From: an uncultured Bacteroides sp.
GTDB lineage: Bacteria > Bacteroidota > Bacteroidia > Bacteroidales > UBA932
DNA length: 64,000 nt
Reading direction: 5' to 3'
NCBI GenBank assembly: GCA_900546925.1
Contig: UREV01000003.1
Coordinates: forward strand, 1-64,000
Shown here: piece after piece, positions 1-6,751 of the stretch
How positions within the stretch are numbered: position 1 is the stretch's first letter
How the letters are laid out: every line of letters begins with the position of its first letter
The notes under the pieces: generated by a model
Told to the model about the DNA's origin: nothing
What the model saw: the letters and a program-made list of their open reading frames with translations, nothing else
Databases searched by the model: none
Position numbers and translations under genes: made by a program

Positions 1-183
1 CCCGTCAGGGATGAGCGAAGCGAACCTCCCATGGCCGCACCTCCGGACGGGCGCGTAAATAACCACGTTTTTCGCCGATTTCTTTCAATTAATCTTGAAA
101 AGGTGTATTATCATGGTATTCGATAACCTTGAAAAGGTGTAAAATCATGTGGTGGCTTAACCTTGAAAAGGTGTAACCCACCG
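1..183. other. Left-edge intergenic stretch downstream of nadD
   Basis: No gene was found here. The first 51 bases contain a 6-bp inverted repeat (CCCGTC at 1-6, GACGGG at 46-51) in a GC-rich segment of unknown role. From 91 onward the stretch is taken up by the three dyad repeats listed separately. Confidence 0.5.
91..175. repeat. Three-copy dyad repeat at a 34-bp period
   Basis: A 17-bp unit (A-A-C/T-CTTGAAAAGGTGTA) occurs at 91-107, 125-141 and 159-175, so each copy starts exactly 34 bp after the previous one. Copies 2 and 3 are identical and copy 1 differs at one base. Each unit has an internal dyad, ACCTT-GAA-AAGGT, imperfect in copy 1. The 17-bp spacers differ but both carry ATCATG near their start. 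The period is not a multiple of three, so the pattern is not coding. The array lies just beyond the 3' end of nadD. It could be a tandem protein-binding site or a set of small RNA hairpins. Function unknown. Confidence 0.75.
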
Positions 184-819
184 CTACATCAGGAACCGTG
201 ACATGTCTTCACCGCGGTCGATACCGTTGCGGATTTCGGTGGAGGAGATGTCTACTACGGGGGCGTCCAGAATCTGTATATTGTATATGTGGCCCTCGGC
301 GTCTTCGAGCGCCAGTCTGTCGCTGTCTGAATCTGCGGCGTCCAGAACAGATGCTGCGGGAAAACGCTTGCTCTCATCCATTAACTGCTTCCGGATATCC
401 TTCAAATCGAATCCTGTTCGTGGATATACTGCCACACCATACTCGGAAAGCAACCTCGGAAAATCACGCCACTTGTGAATCGAGGACAAATTGTCAGCAC
501 CGATGATAAGCGTGAACTCGTTTTCGGGCTCACGCCTCCTCAATGCGTCCAAGGTCTTGATAGTATAATGCGGCGGGGCCATATTCAACTCGATGTCGTC
601 CACGCGGACACGGAGCTCGGGATGCCTGCTGACCGCCGCCACGGCAGCATTGAACCGAACCATTCCGGAATCGGCACTTATACTGCTCTTCAGCGGATTC
701 TTCGGCGAAACCACGAGATATACGCAGTCGAACTTTTTGGAAGCGGTGAGATACTCCATAATGGCTAAGTGGCCGATATGGAGAGGATTAAACGAACCCG
801 AGTATACCGCGATTCTCAT
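184..819 (-). CDS. nadD: Nicotinate-nucleotide adenylyltransferase
   Basis: The 211-residue protein transfers AMP from ATP to nicotinic acid mononucleotide, giving deamido-NAD in cytoplasmic NAD synthesis. The N terminus has GSFNPLHIGH (about residues 8-17), with the HxGH-type nucleotide-binding motif of this superfamily, and the C-terminal ISSTEIR is the usual second signature. The length fits bacterial NadD. It lies 12 bp downstream of gmk on the same strand, so the two are very likely co-transcribed, a common pairing in Bacteroidota. Other HxGH nucleotidyltransferases such as CoaD are shorter and differ in the N-terminal motif, so the assignment is firm. Confidence 0.95.
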   Translation of the reverse strand: MRIAVYSGSFNPLHIGHLAIMEYLTASKKFDCVYLVVSPKNPLKSSISADSGMVRFNAAVAAVSRHPELRVRVDDIELNMAPPHYTIKTLDALRRREPENEFTLIIGADNLSSIHKWRDFPRLLSEYGVAVYPRTGFDLKDIRKQLMDESKRFPAASVLDAADSDSDRLALEDAEGHIYNIQILDAPVVDISSTEIRNGIDRGEDMSRFLM

Positions 820-831
820 GAGAGAGGAAAC

Positions 832-1398
832 TTAGTCTTTCAGGAAGCTGTCGACCAATGTGTCAGCCTCATTATAAGCAGTCTGCAAATCGTCATTGAC
901 AATAATACTGTCGAACTTGTCCGCATAGGTCATCTCCTCCGCGGCCTTCGCAACGCGCTTTTCGATGGCTTCCGCGCTGTCTGTGCCCCTGGCTATCAGC
1001 CTCTTGCGCAGCTCCTCCACCGACGGCGCCTGGATGAATACTGACAATGCCTTTTCGCCGAAGTACTTCTTCAGGTTCACTCCGCCTTTTACGTCCACAT
1101 CGAAAATGATTACATGGCCCTTGTCCCAAATACGCTGGACCTCAGACTTCAGAGTGCCGTAATAGGAACCGGCATAGACCTCTTCGAATTCTACGAACTT
1201 GTCCTCGGCTATCATCTTGCGGAATTCATCCACGGTAAAGAAATGATACTCCACACCATTCTTTTCCTGCCCGCGTGGAGCCCTGGAAGTGGCTGATACT
1301 GAGAACTCCATCTCTGGATGACGCTTTAATATATGGTTTACAATTGTGCTCTTTCCTGAACCTGAAGGGGCTGAGAAGATGACGACTTTGTTGCTCAT
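832..1398 (-). CDS. gmk: Guanylate kinase
   Basis: This 188-residue cytoplasmic enzyme phosphorylates GMP (and dGMP) to the diphosphate with ATP. The P-loop APSGSGKST is at about residues 10-18. The GMP-binding segment follows with SATSRAPRGQE and a downstream EYHFF segment, and FDVDVKGG is the conserved nucleotide-binding stretch. The length is normal for the family. It is the first gene of a gmk-nadD pair, and a consensus Bacteroidota promoter lies 26-57 bp upstream of the start. Confidence 0.96.
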   Translation of the reverse strand: MSNKVVIFSAPSGSGKSTIVNHILKRHPEMEFSVSATSRAPRGQEKNGVEYHFFTVDEFRKMIAEDKFVEFEEVYAGSYYGTLKSEVQRIWDKGHVIIFDVDVKGGVNLKKYFGEKALSVFIQAPSVEELRKRLIARGTDSAEAIEKRVAKAAEEMTYADKFDSIIVNDDLQTAYNEADTLVDSFLKD

Positions 1399-1424
1399 GT
1401 TTTCTGTTTTTGTGAGTTTGTCTG

Positions 1425-1455
1425 CAAAAGTACATATTTCCTAAGTAAAAACAAA
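1425..1455 (-). promoter_or_regulatory. Promoter of gmk-nadD
   Basis: On the minus strand a TTTG (complement of 1452-1455), a 19-bp spacer and TACTTTTG (complement of 1425-1432) match the Bacteroidota -33/-7 consensus TTTG-N19-21-TAnnTTTG exactly. It lies directly upstream of gmk. Confidence 0.75.
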
Positions 1456-1487
1456 TTTGTCGGATAAGTTAAAAAGTGATAAATTTA
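1456..1487 (+). promoter_or_regulatory. Probable promoter of the ribulokinase gene
   Basis: TTTG at 1456-1459, a 20-bp spacer and TAAATTTA at 1480-1487 match the consensus except for the last base of the -7 box. The start codon at 1517 is about 30 bp further on. The element abuts the divergent gmk promoter. Confidence 0.4.
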
Positions 1488-1516
1488 TGCTTTCAAATAA
1501 TAACCAATACTGAGAA

Positions 1517-3190
1517 ATGAAACCAAAAGCATCGGAAATATATGTTTTGGGATTGGACTTCGGTTCAGATTCCGTACGAGCTGTACTTGTAGACACTAAA
1601 GATGGTAGAGTTATAGGAGAGGGGGTAAGCCTTTATAAGAGGTGGGCCAAGGGTATGTTCAGTGATTTCTCTGAATCACGATTCAGACATCATCCGCTGG
1701 ATTATCAGGAGTCTATCACCGAGGCAGTTCGGGCTGTGGTGGCCGCGTATCCGCAGGAATCTTCGCATATCGCCGCGATGTCTATAGATACGACTGCAAG
1801 CACACCATGTTTTGTAGACGAAAACCTCGTTCCGCTGTCTCTTAAGCCGGAATTTGCCGAGAATCCCAATGCTATGTTCGTGTTGTGGAAAGACCATACG
1901 GCGACTGAAGATGCTGCTGAATTCGAGGCGGCATGCAACCGTTCAGTTCCTGACTATTCGATGTGCTCCGGGCATAAATATTCTCCTGAAGCATTCTGGT
2001 CCAAGGCGTTACACATTCTGAGAGTTGCTCCGGAAGTCAGAGATTCCGCTTTCACTATGTTGGAACTCTGCGACTGGCTGCCTGCGATGTTGACCGGTTG
2101 TCATGATATCAATGATGTTAAAATGAGTCATTGCTGCGCGGCTCAGAAACTTCTGTGGAACAAGGATTGGGGCGGTTTCCCTCCTGAAGAGTTCTTCGAA
2201 TCCATAGATCCGCTGCTGCTTAAAGTGCGTAGACATCTTCCTCCTTATAATTATACACCTGACTGTGCTGCCGGTGTTATTACTCATGAATGGGCAGAGA
2301 GGCTGGGACTTCCTGAAGGGGTCATCGTCGGAGCAGGAAACATAGATTCTCATTCCGGATCATTCGGTGCCGGTGTTAAAGAAAGGACTCTGATTATGAG
2401 TTACGGAACATCGTCAGCTTATACCACTGTCATATCACATAAGGATCTGGACCATGTTATCGAAGGTGTTTTGGGACAGGTAGACGGGCTTATCGTTCCG
2501 GATCTTATAGGTATAGAAAATGGATTGAGTGCATTCGGTGATGTATATGCCTGGTTCAAGAGACTTGTTATGGAGCCGGTTAAACCTCTGATTCTCAGTT
2601 CTGATGCTATCTCTGATGAATGCAAGGCAGCATTGATCAGAGACATGGAAGATAGAATTATGGGCGAGTTCAACAGGGAGGCGGCAGCGCTGGAGGAGAG
2701 CCTGGACCTTCCTTTCGCGACCGACTTTTTCAATGGGCGCAGGGCTCCGAAACCGGATATGAGGCTCTGGGCGTCCATCATGGGGCTGAAACTCGCGTCT
2801 GGTGCGGGGGCGATTTTCCGCGCATTGGTCGAGGCGACAGCTTTCGCGTCCAAGATCGTGGTGGACAATTTGTTGGAAAACGGGGTTCCTGTCGACAAAA
2901 TCATCGCTGTCGGCGGAATTGCACAGAAATCTCCGTTCGTCGTTCAGATGATGGCGGATATGCTGGACAGGGAGATCGAAATTTCTACATGCAAACAGGC
3001 TGGTGCGCTCGGCGGGGCTATCTATTCTGCTGTGCTGGCGGGAGTTTACCCTGATTATCTTTCAGCTCAGAATGCCATGGCTTCACCGGTCAGTCTGACA
3101 TATTTTCCTGACAAAAAACGGCACGAGTTCTTATTGAAACGATTTGTGAAATATGTTGATGCAGTGAAGTTTACGGAAGATATGATGTAA
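1517..3190 (+). CDS. araB: Ribulokinase-like FGGY carbohydrate kinase
   Basis: The 557-residue protein belongs to the FGGY kinases and most resembles ribulokinase, which phosphorylates L-ribulose to L-ribulose 5-phosphate in arabinose catabolism. The N-terminal nucleotide fold starts with GLDFGSDSVRAVLVD (about residues 13-27). DTTASTP and LWKDHTATE (near residue 125) are characteristic of ribulokinases, and the C-terminal half has GGIAQKSPFVVQMMADML, the FGGY adenosine-side motif. The length matches ribulokinases (about 560). It stands alone: neither araA nor araD is nearby, so the substrate could be another ketopentose. The start follows an AT-rich leader without a Shine-Dalgarno, normal for this phylum. 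Confidence 0.85.
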   Translation: MKPKASEIYVLGLDFGSDSVRAVLVDTKDGRVIGEGVSLYKRWAKGMFSDFSESRFRHHPLDYQESITEAVRAVVAAYPQESSHIAAMSIDTTASTPCFVDENLVPLSLKPEFAENPNAMFVLWKDHTATEDAAEFEAACNRSVPDYSMCSGHKYSPEAFWSKALHILRVAPEVRDSAFTMLELCDWLPAMLTGCHDINDVKMSHCCAAQKLLWNKDWGGFPPEEFFESIDPLLLKVRRHLPPYNYTPDCAAGVITHEWAERLGLPEGVIVGAGNIDSHSGSFGAGVKERTLIMSYGTSSAYTTVISHKDLDHVIEGVLGQVDGLIVPDLIGIENGLSAFGDVYAWFKRLVMEPVKPLILSSDAISDECKAALIRDMEDRIMGEFNREAAALEESLDLPFATDFFNGRRAPKPDMRLWASIMGLKLASGAGAIFRALVEATAFASKIVVDNLLENGVPVDKIIAVGGIAQKSPFVVQMMADMLDREIEISTCKQAGALGGAIYSAVLAGVYPDYLSAQNAMASPVSLTYFPDKKRHEFLLKRFVKYVDAVKFTEDMM

Positions 3191-3207
3191 GTTTGCCTTA
3201 TTTTTTG

Positions 3208-3215
3208 TAATTTTG
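3208..3215 (+). promoter_or_regulatory. -7 box upstream of fba
   Basis: TAATTTTG matches the TAnnTTTG -7 consensus. It lies 17 bp past the ribulokinase stop and about 130 bp before the aldolase start, which implies a long 5' leader. No clear -33 element was found. Confidence 0.4.
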
Positions 3216-3346
3216 CAGAGCGAGCGAAAAAAATATGCCATTTTGTCGGTTTCGCGATGAATTGGCAGAATAATTGCACGGGAAAACATGTGGTTCGGAA
3301 ATGGACTGCATTATTACTACGAAATTACAACTAATTTTTATAGAAT

Positions 3347-4348
3347 ATGGTTTCTTATAAAGAATTGGGCCTTGTAAACACCAAGGAAATGTTTGCAAAG
3401 GCTGTGAAAGGCGGATATGCAATCCCTGCATTCAACTTCAACAACATGGAGCAGCTTCAGGCTATCATTCAGGCCGCTGCTGAATTGAAGTCACCAGTTA
3501 TCCTTCAGGTATCCAAGGGTGCACGTAACTATGCAAACCAGACTCTTCTCCGTTATATGGCAGAAGGAGCTGTAGAGTACGCTAAGGAACTCGGTTGGGA
3601 GCATCCGCAGATCGTTCTTCACCTCGATCACGGTGATTCATTCGAGCTTTGCAAGAGCTGCGTAGATATGGGATTCTCTTCAGTTATGATCGATGGTTCT
3701 TCACTTCCATATGAAGACAACATCGCTCTTACAAAGAAGGTTGTAGAGTATGCTCACCAGTTCGATGTAACTGTAGAGGCTGAGCTCGGCGTTCTCGCAG
3801 GTGTTGAGGATGAGGTTGCTGCTGAGCAGTCTCACTATACAAAGCCTGAGGAGGTTATCGACTTCGCTACCCGTACAGGCTGCGATTCACTCGCTATCTC
3901 TATCGGAACTTCACACGGTGCTTACAAGTTTAAACCTGAGCAGTGCACACGTGACCCTAAGACAGGTCGTCTCGTTCCACCTCCACTCGCATTCGACGTT
4001 CTTCACGAGATCGAGAAGAAACTCCCTGGATTCCCTATCGTTCTCCACGGATCATCTTCAGTTCCACAGGAGTATGTAGATACGATCAACCAGTATGGTG
4101 GAAAACTTCCAGATGCAGTAGGTATTCCTGAGGAGCAGCTTCGTGAGGCTTCTAAGTCAGCTGTATGCAAGATTAACATCGACTCTGACTCACGTCTTGC
4201 CATGACTGCTGCCATCCGTAAGGTATTCGTTGAGAAACCGGGCGAGTTCGACCCACGTAAGTATCTCGGACCTGCACGTGACGAGATGAAGAAGCTCTAC
4301 GAGCACAAGATTAAAGACGTTCTCGGTTCAGACGGAAAAGCTGAATAA
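3347..4348 (+). CDS. fba: Class II fructose-1,6-bisphosphate aldolase
   Basis: The 333-residue zinc-dependent aldolase interconverts fructose 1,6-bisphosphate with dihydroxyacetone phosphate and glyceraldehyde 3-phosphate in glycolysis and gluconeogenesis. Class II hallmarks are present: HLDHGD (catalytic Asp and zinc-ligand His), VEAELGVLAG, GTSHGAYK and VLHGSSS carrying further zinc-binding histidines, and NIDSDSR for phosphate binding. Codon use is strongly biased (many CGT, CTC and GTT codons), as expected for a highly expressed gene. It is monocistronic, with a -7 box upstream and a strong terminator 20 bp downstream. Confidence 0.95.
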   Translation: MVSYKELGLVNTKEMFAKAVKGGYAIPAFNFNNMEQLQAIIQAAAELKSPVILQVSKGARNYANQTLLRYMAEGAVEYAKELGWEHPQIVLHLDHGDSFELCKSCVDMGFSSVMIDGSSLPYEDNIALTKKVVEYAHQFDVTVEAELGVLAGVEDEVAAEQSHYTKPEEVIDFATRTGCDSLAISIGTSHGAYKFKPEQCTRDPKTGRLVPPPLAFDVLHEIEKKLPGFPIVLHGSSSVPQEYVDTINQYGGKLPDAVGIPEEQLREASKSAVCKINIDSDSRLAMTAAIRKVFVEKPGEFDPRKYLGPARDEMKKLYEHKIKDVLGSDGKAE

Positions 4349-4367
4349 TCAGAACTGAATATATATG

Positions 4368-4399
4368 AAGGGTGGCTCTTCGCTGAGTCACCCTTTTTT
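4368..4399 (+). terminator. Intrinsic terminator of fba
   Basis: Arms AAGGGTGGCTC (4368-4378) and GAGTCACCCTT (4385-4395) pair with one G-T pair around a 6-nt loop and run into a T tract. Confidence 0.9.
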
Positions 4400-4442
4400 A
4401 ATATAATGCGGAAACGCCTTTTATTTGAAACCAATATCTATT

Positions 4443-5000
4443 ATGAAAGATGCAATTACAGAAGAGGGCAAGTGGAAGGTGCTGAAAAGTGAATACTTGT
4501 TCAAGCGTCCTTGGCTCACTGTCCGCCGCGATTGTGTGGAACTTCCTGACGGAAGGCAAAACCCGGAATTCTATGTATTGGAATATCCTGATTGGGTGAA
4601 TGTTATAGCTATCACCGAGGATGGTCAGTTCGTTATGGAACGCCAGTATAGGCATGGTCTTGGAAAGACTTGTTTCGAGATTCCTGCCGGCGTAATGGAA
4701 AAGGGTGAGACTCCTCTGGAGGCTGCCAAGCGTGAACTTATGGAGGAGACCGGCTACGGAGAAGGGGAGTGGACGAATATCATGAATGTTTCGGGAAACT
4801 CCAGCACTACGAATAATATTTCGCATTGTTTCGTAGCTAAGGGTGTGAAGAAAATTTCCGGTCAGCATCTGGACAGTACAGAGGATCTGGAAATAGTTCT
4901 TCTGTCCCGCGAGCAGGTGAAGGATTTGATGGTCAATGACCAGATTCGCCAGTCGCTTATGGCGGCGCCGCTGTGGCGTTTCTTCGCAGAGGAAAAGTGA
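4443..5000 (+). CDS. Nudix hydrolase, ADP-ribose pyrophosphatase type
   Basis: The 185-residue protein carries a full Nudix box: G-x5-E-x7-REL-x-EE-x-G, with GVMEKGE followed by KRELMEETGYG near residues 84-106. This motif binds divalent metal and hydrolyses nucleoside diphosphates linked to another group. The N-terminal region (FKRPWLTVRRDCVELPDG and later FVMERQYRHG) is typical of the ADP-ribose/NDP-sugar pyrophosphatase subgroup. I chose the ATG at 4443; reading can be extended to a TTG at 4425, but that has no support. The exact substrate cannot be read from the sequence. It is a single-gene unit bounded by terminators on both sides. Confidence 0.85.
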   Translation: MKDAITEEGKWKVLKSEYLFKRPWLTVRRDCVELPDGRQNPEFYVLEYPDWVNVIAITEDGQFVMERQYRHGLGKTCFEIPAGVMEKGETPLEAAKRELMEETGYGEGEWTNIMNVSGNSSTTNNISHCFVAKGVKKISGQHLDSTEDLEIVLLSREQVKDLMVNDQIRQSLMAAPLWRFFAEEK

Positions 5001-5030
5001 TTAGCCGTCAGCGCTTGCGGAGTATAATGA

Positions 5031-5074
5031 GAGAGACCCAATTGCTCGAATGTTTCGAACATTTGGGTCTCTTT
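5031..5074 (+). terminator. Intrinsic terminator after the Nudix gene
   Basis: AGAGACCCAA (5032-5041) pairs with TTGGGTCTCT (5063-5072), with an inner TCGAA-TGT-TTCGA stem and a short T run after it. The remaining 5075-5204 shows only a small GTGTAC/GTACAC hairpin (5146-5162) and no gene. Confidence 0.75.
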
Positions 5075-5204
5075 AAGTTATTATCTCTGTCGATTATTTT
5101 GCTTTGCGAAGTATTTTCGAGACTAGATTTCTTTTCGAAGAAGGAGTGTACCGGGCGTACACGACTGATGAGAAAAGGAATATAGGCCGAAAAGACGAGC
5201 AAAA

Positions 5205-5810
5205 TTATAATACTTCGATTAGCTCGACCTTGAATATCAACGCCGCATAAGGAGGAATGGCTCCCTGTGCACCGGCCTCACCATATCCGAGGTTATAAGG
5301 GATGTACAACATCCACTCTGAACCCTCGCTCATAAGCTGAAGCGCTTCTGTCCAACCGGGAATAACCTGATTAACGCCGAACACCGCAGGCTGCTTTCTG
5401 TCATAAGAACTGTCGAACTTCTCACCGTCGACGAAAGTTCCCTCGTAATGACATTTTACCTTGTCAGTAAGCTTTGGCTTCTTGCCGTTACCTTCCTTTA
5501 TGACTTTATACTGAAGACCGCTTGGCAGTACTTTAACGCCTTCTTTCTTAGCGTTTTCTGCGAGGAAATTAACACCGTCTTTCTTCATGACTTCAGCGAC
5601 CTCAGCCTGTTCTGCTGCCTGTTTTTCCTGAAGCTGCTGGAAATACTTATCCAGAATATCTCCAGCCTCCTGATATGAAATGGCTGGTTCCTGTCTTGTC
5701 AATGTCGCTTTCAGTCCTGCTACGAAGTCTTCGAAAGCTACCTCTTTTACACCTGATTGGAGCATGTTATGGGCGATGCTCATTCCCAATGCATAGCTGT
5801 TCTTGTCCAT
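5205..5810 (-). CDS. FKBP-type peptidyl-prolyl cis-trans isomerase
   Basis: The 201-residue protein has an N-terminal FKBP_N-like helical, coiled-coil-prone region (about residues 1-90, with KYFQQLQEKQAAEQAEVAEV) and a C-terminal FKBP fold (about 105-201). The latter includes HYEGTFVDGEKFDSSYDR, VIPGWTEALQLM and the YNLGYGE..GAIPPYAALIF stretch that lines the isomerase pocket. This is the FkpA/Mip layout. No signal peptide or lipobox is visible at MDKNSYALGMS, so unlike FkpA or Mip it is probably cytoplasmic. It is monocistronic on the minus strand, and a TATCTTTG -7 box (complement of 5842-5849) precedes it. Confidence 0.9.
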   Translation of the reverse strand: MDKNSYALGMSIAHNMLQSGVKEVAFEDFVAGLKATLTRQEPAISYQEAGDILDKYFQQLQEKQAAEQAEVAEVMKKDGVNFLAENAKKEGVKVLPSGLQYKVIKEGNGKKPKLTDKVKCHYEGTFVDGEKFDSSYDRKQPAVFGVNQVIPGWTEALQLMSEGSEWMLYIPYNLGYGEAGAQGAIPPYAALIFKVELIEVL

Positions 5811-5841
5811 GTCTGATTTTCTGATTTCAAAAATGCGTTCG

Positions 5842-5849
5842 CAAAGATA
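5842..5849 (-). promoter_or_regulatory. -7 box of the FKBP gene
   Basis: TATCTTTG on the minus strand, about 30 bp before the start codon, matches TAnnTTTG. No convincing -33 element is present. Confidence 0.45.
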
Positions 5850-5919
5850 AGGAAAAATCGAGGATTTTGCTGCCGGTTTGTAAACTTTGTTTCAGTTTCG
5901 TGGCATTAGTTATTTATAC

Positions 5920-5950
5920 AAAAAAACGGAGACCTGAATGATCTCCGTTT
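5920..5950 (-). terminator. Terminator of the SRP RNA / tRNA-Lys transcript
   Basis: On the minus strand AAACGGAGA and TCTCCGTTT pair across a short loop and end in a T7 run. It sits directly 3' of tRNA-Lys. Confidence 0.85.
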
Positions 5951-5954
5951 CCAG

Positions 5955-6027
5955 TGCTCCCTTAGGGGCTCGAACCCTAGACCCCAACATTAAGAGTGTC
6001 GTGCTCTACCAACTGAGCTAAGGAAGC
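5955..6027 (-). tRNA. tRNA-Lys (anticodon CTT)
   Basis: The 73-nt sequence folds into a complete cloverleaf: acceptor GCTTCCT/AGGGAGC, D arm GCTCAGTTGGTAGAGC, anticodon stem CGACA/TGTTG with loop CTCTTAA (anticodon CTT, reading AAG), and T arm TAGGG-TTCGAGC-CCCTA. The discriminator is A and no CCA is encoded. It lies 14 bp downstream of the SRP RNA and probably shares its promoter. Confidence 0.95.
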
Positions 6028-6041
6028 ATTCCGTATAAAAA

Positions 6042-6138
6042 GGGAAAGCTTAGTATATCGCACCGCTACAACCTCCTACCCTTGCTGCCTTCCGGTCCTG
6101 GGGGAATTCAGAGGGAGCTGGTCGTATACGACTTTCCC
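6042..6138 (-). ncRNA. ffs: Signal recognition particle RNA (4.5S type)
   Basis: On the minus strand the RNA contains ACCGGAAGGCAGCAAGG, the conserved domain IV apical segment with the GGAA tetraloop and the asymmetric loop that binds Ffh. The ends GGGAAAG (complement of 6132-6138) and CTTTCCC (complement of 6042-6048) pair to close a single long hairpin of about 97 nt, the usual small bacterial form. Exact ends are estimated from this pairing. A near-perfect promoter sits just upstream, and tRNA-Lys follows on the same strand. Confidence 0.9.
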
Positions 6139-6143
6139 GACCA

Positions 6144-6174
6144 CAAAGATACGTATTAATCTTTAATTGGCAAA
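6144..6174 (-). promoter_or_regulatory. Promoter of ffs / tRNA-Lys
   Basis: Minus-strand TTTG (complement of 6171-6174), 19-bp spacer, TATCTTTG (complement of 6144-6151): an exact consensus match placed 5 bp before the mature SRP RNA end. Confidence 0.85.
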
Positions 6175-6190
6175 AAATTCGTAACCTTTC

Positions 6191-6664
6191 TTAATCCAAA
6201 TTCGTGAAGATAAAAGGCAAAATATCGTCTACCTGGCTGAATTTCAGTATCTTCTCGTCTCCATAAAAAATTACGCTCATTTTTCCGCCGCTGAGTTTCT
6301 GATATTCTGCCATAACCTGCCTGCAAGCCCCGCAGGGAGCTGTTATCTCCTTGTTTATTAATCCGTTCTGCGCCCCGACGATGGCTATGCTCCTCATCGG
6401 TACATCAGGATGATTAGAATGCGCCGCAAACATCGCTGTCCGCTCAGCGCACAATCCTGACGGGTACGCCGAGTTCTCCTGATTCGCCCCGGTCACGATG
6501 CTGCCGTCGTCCAGCCGCACCGCCGCTCCCACGTTAAAATTCGAGTAAGGCGCGTATGATCCCGCCAATGCTTTCGCCGCAGCCTCGCATAATTCTCTGT
6601 CCTGCGCTTCGAGTTCGGCCAATGATTGGAATTCCTGATAATTTATTTCAATTTTTTTGTTCAT
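6191..6664 (-). CDS. cdd: Cytidine deaminase
   Basis: The 157-residue cytoplasmic enzyme deaminates cytidine and deoxycytidine to the uridine forms in pyrimidine salvage. CAERTA holds the zinc-ligand Cys and catalytic Glu, and PCGACRQ holds the other two zinc cysteines. Upstream, YAPYSNFNVGAA is the substrate-binding motif and NQENSAYPSGL precedes the active site. The open frame extends far upstream into mnmA, but the ATG at 6664 (MNKKIEINYQEF) fits the family length and has a -7 box about 25 bp before it. Confidence 0.93.
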   Translation of the reverse strand: MNKKIEINYQEFQSLAELEAQDRELCEAAAKALAGSYAPYSNFNVGAAVRLDDGSIVTGANQENSAYPSGLCAERTAMFAAHSNHPDVPMRSIAIVGAQNGLINKEITAPCGACRQVMAEYQKLSGGKMSVIFYGDEKILKFSQVDDILPFIFTNLD

Positions 6665-6688
6665 GTCAATGATTTTGTGCAAACGTTT

Positions 6689-6725
6689 CAAATTTAGTAA
6701 AATTTCTTCGATTTGACTATATTTG
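6689..6725. promoter_or_regulatory. Divergent promoters between cdd and mnmA
   Basis: The minus strand has TAAATTTG (complement of 6689-6696) for cdd and the plus strand has TATATTTG at 6718-6725 for mnmA. Both match the -7 consensus and the two boxes are 21 bp apart. The -33 elements are not clear on either side. Confidence 0.5.
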
Positions 6726-6751
6726 CCTTTCCAATAGTAAAATCTTAGATT

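Noticed and set aside
91..175. A small CRISPR array
   Set aside because: Repeats are 17 bp and spacers 17 bp, only three copies exist, and no cas gene is in the window. A CRISPR array would have repeats and spacers of roughly 25-40 bp.
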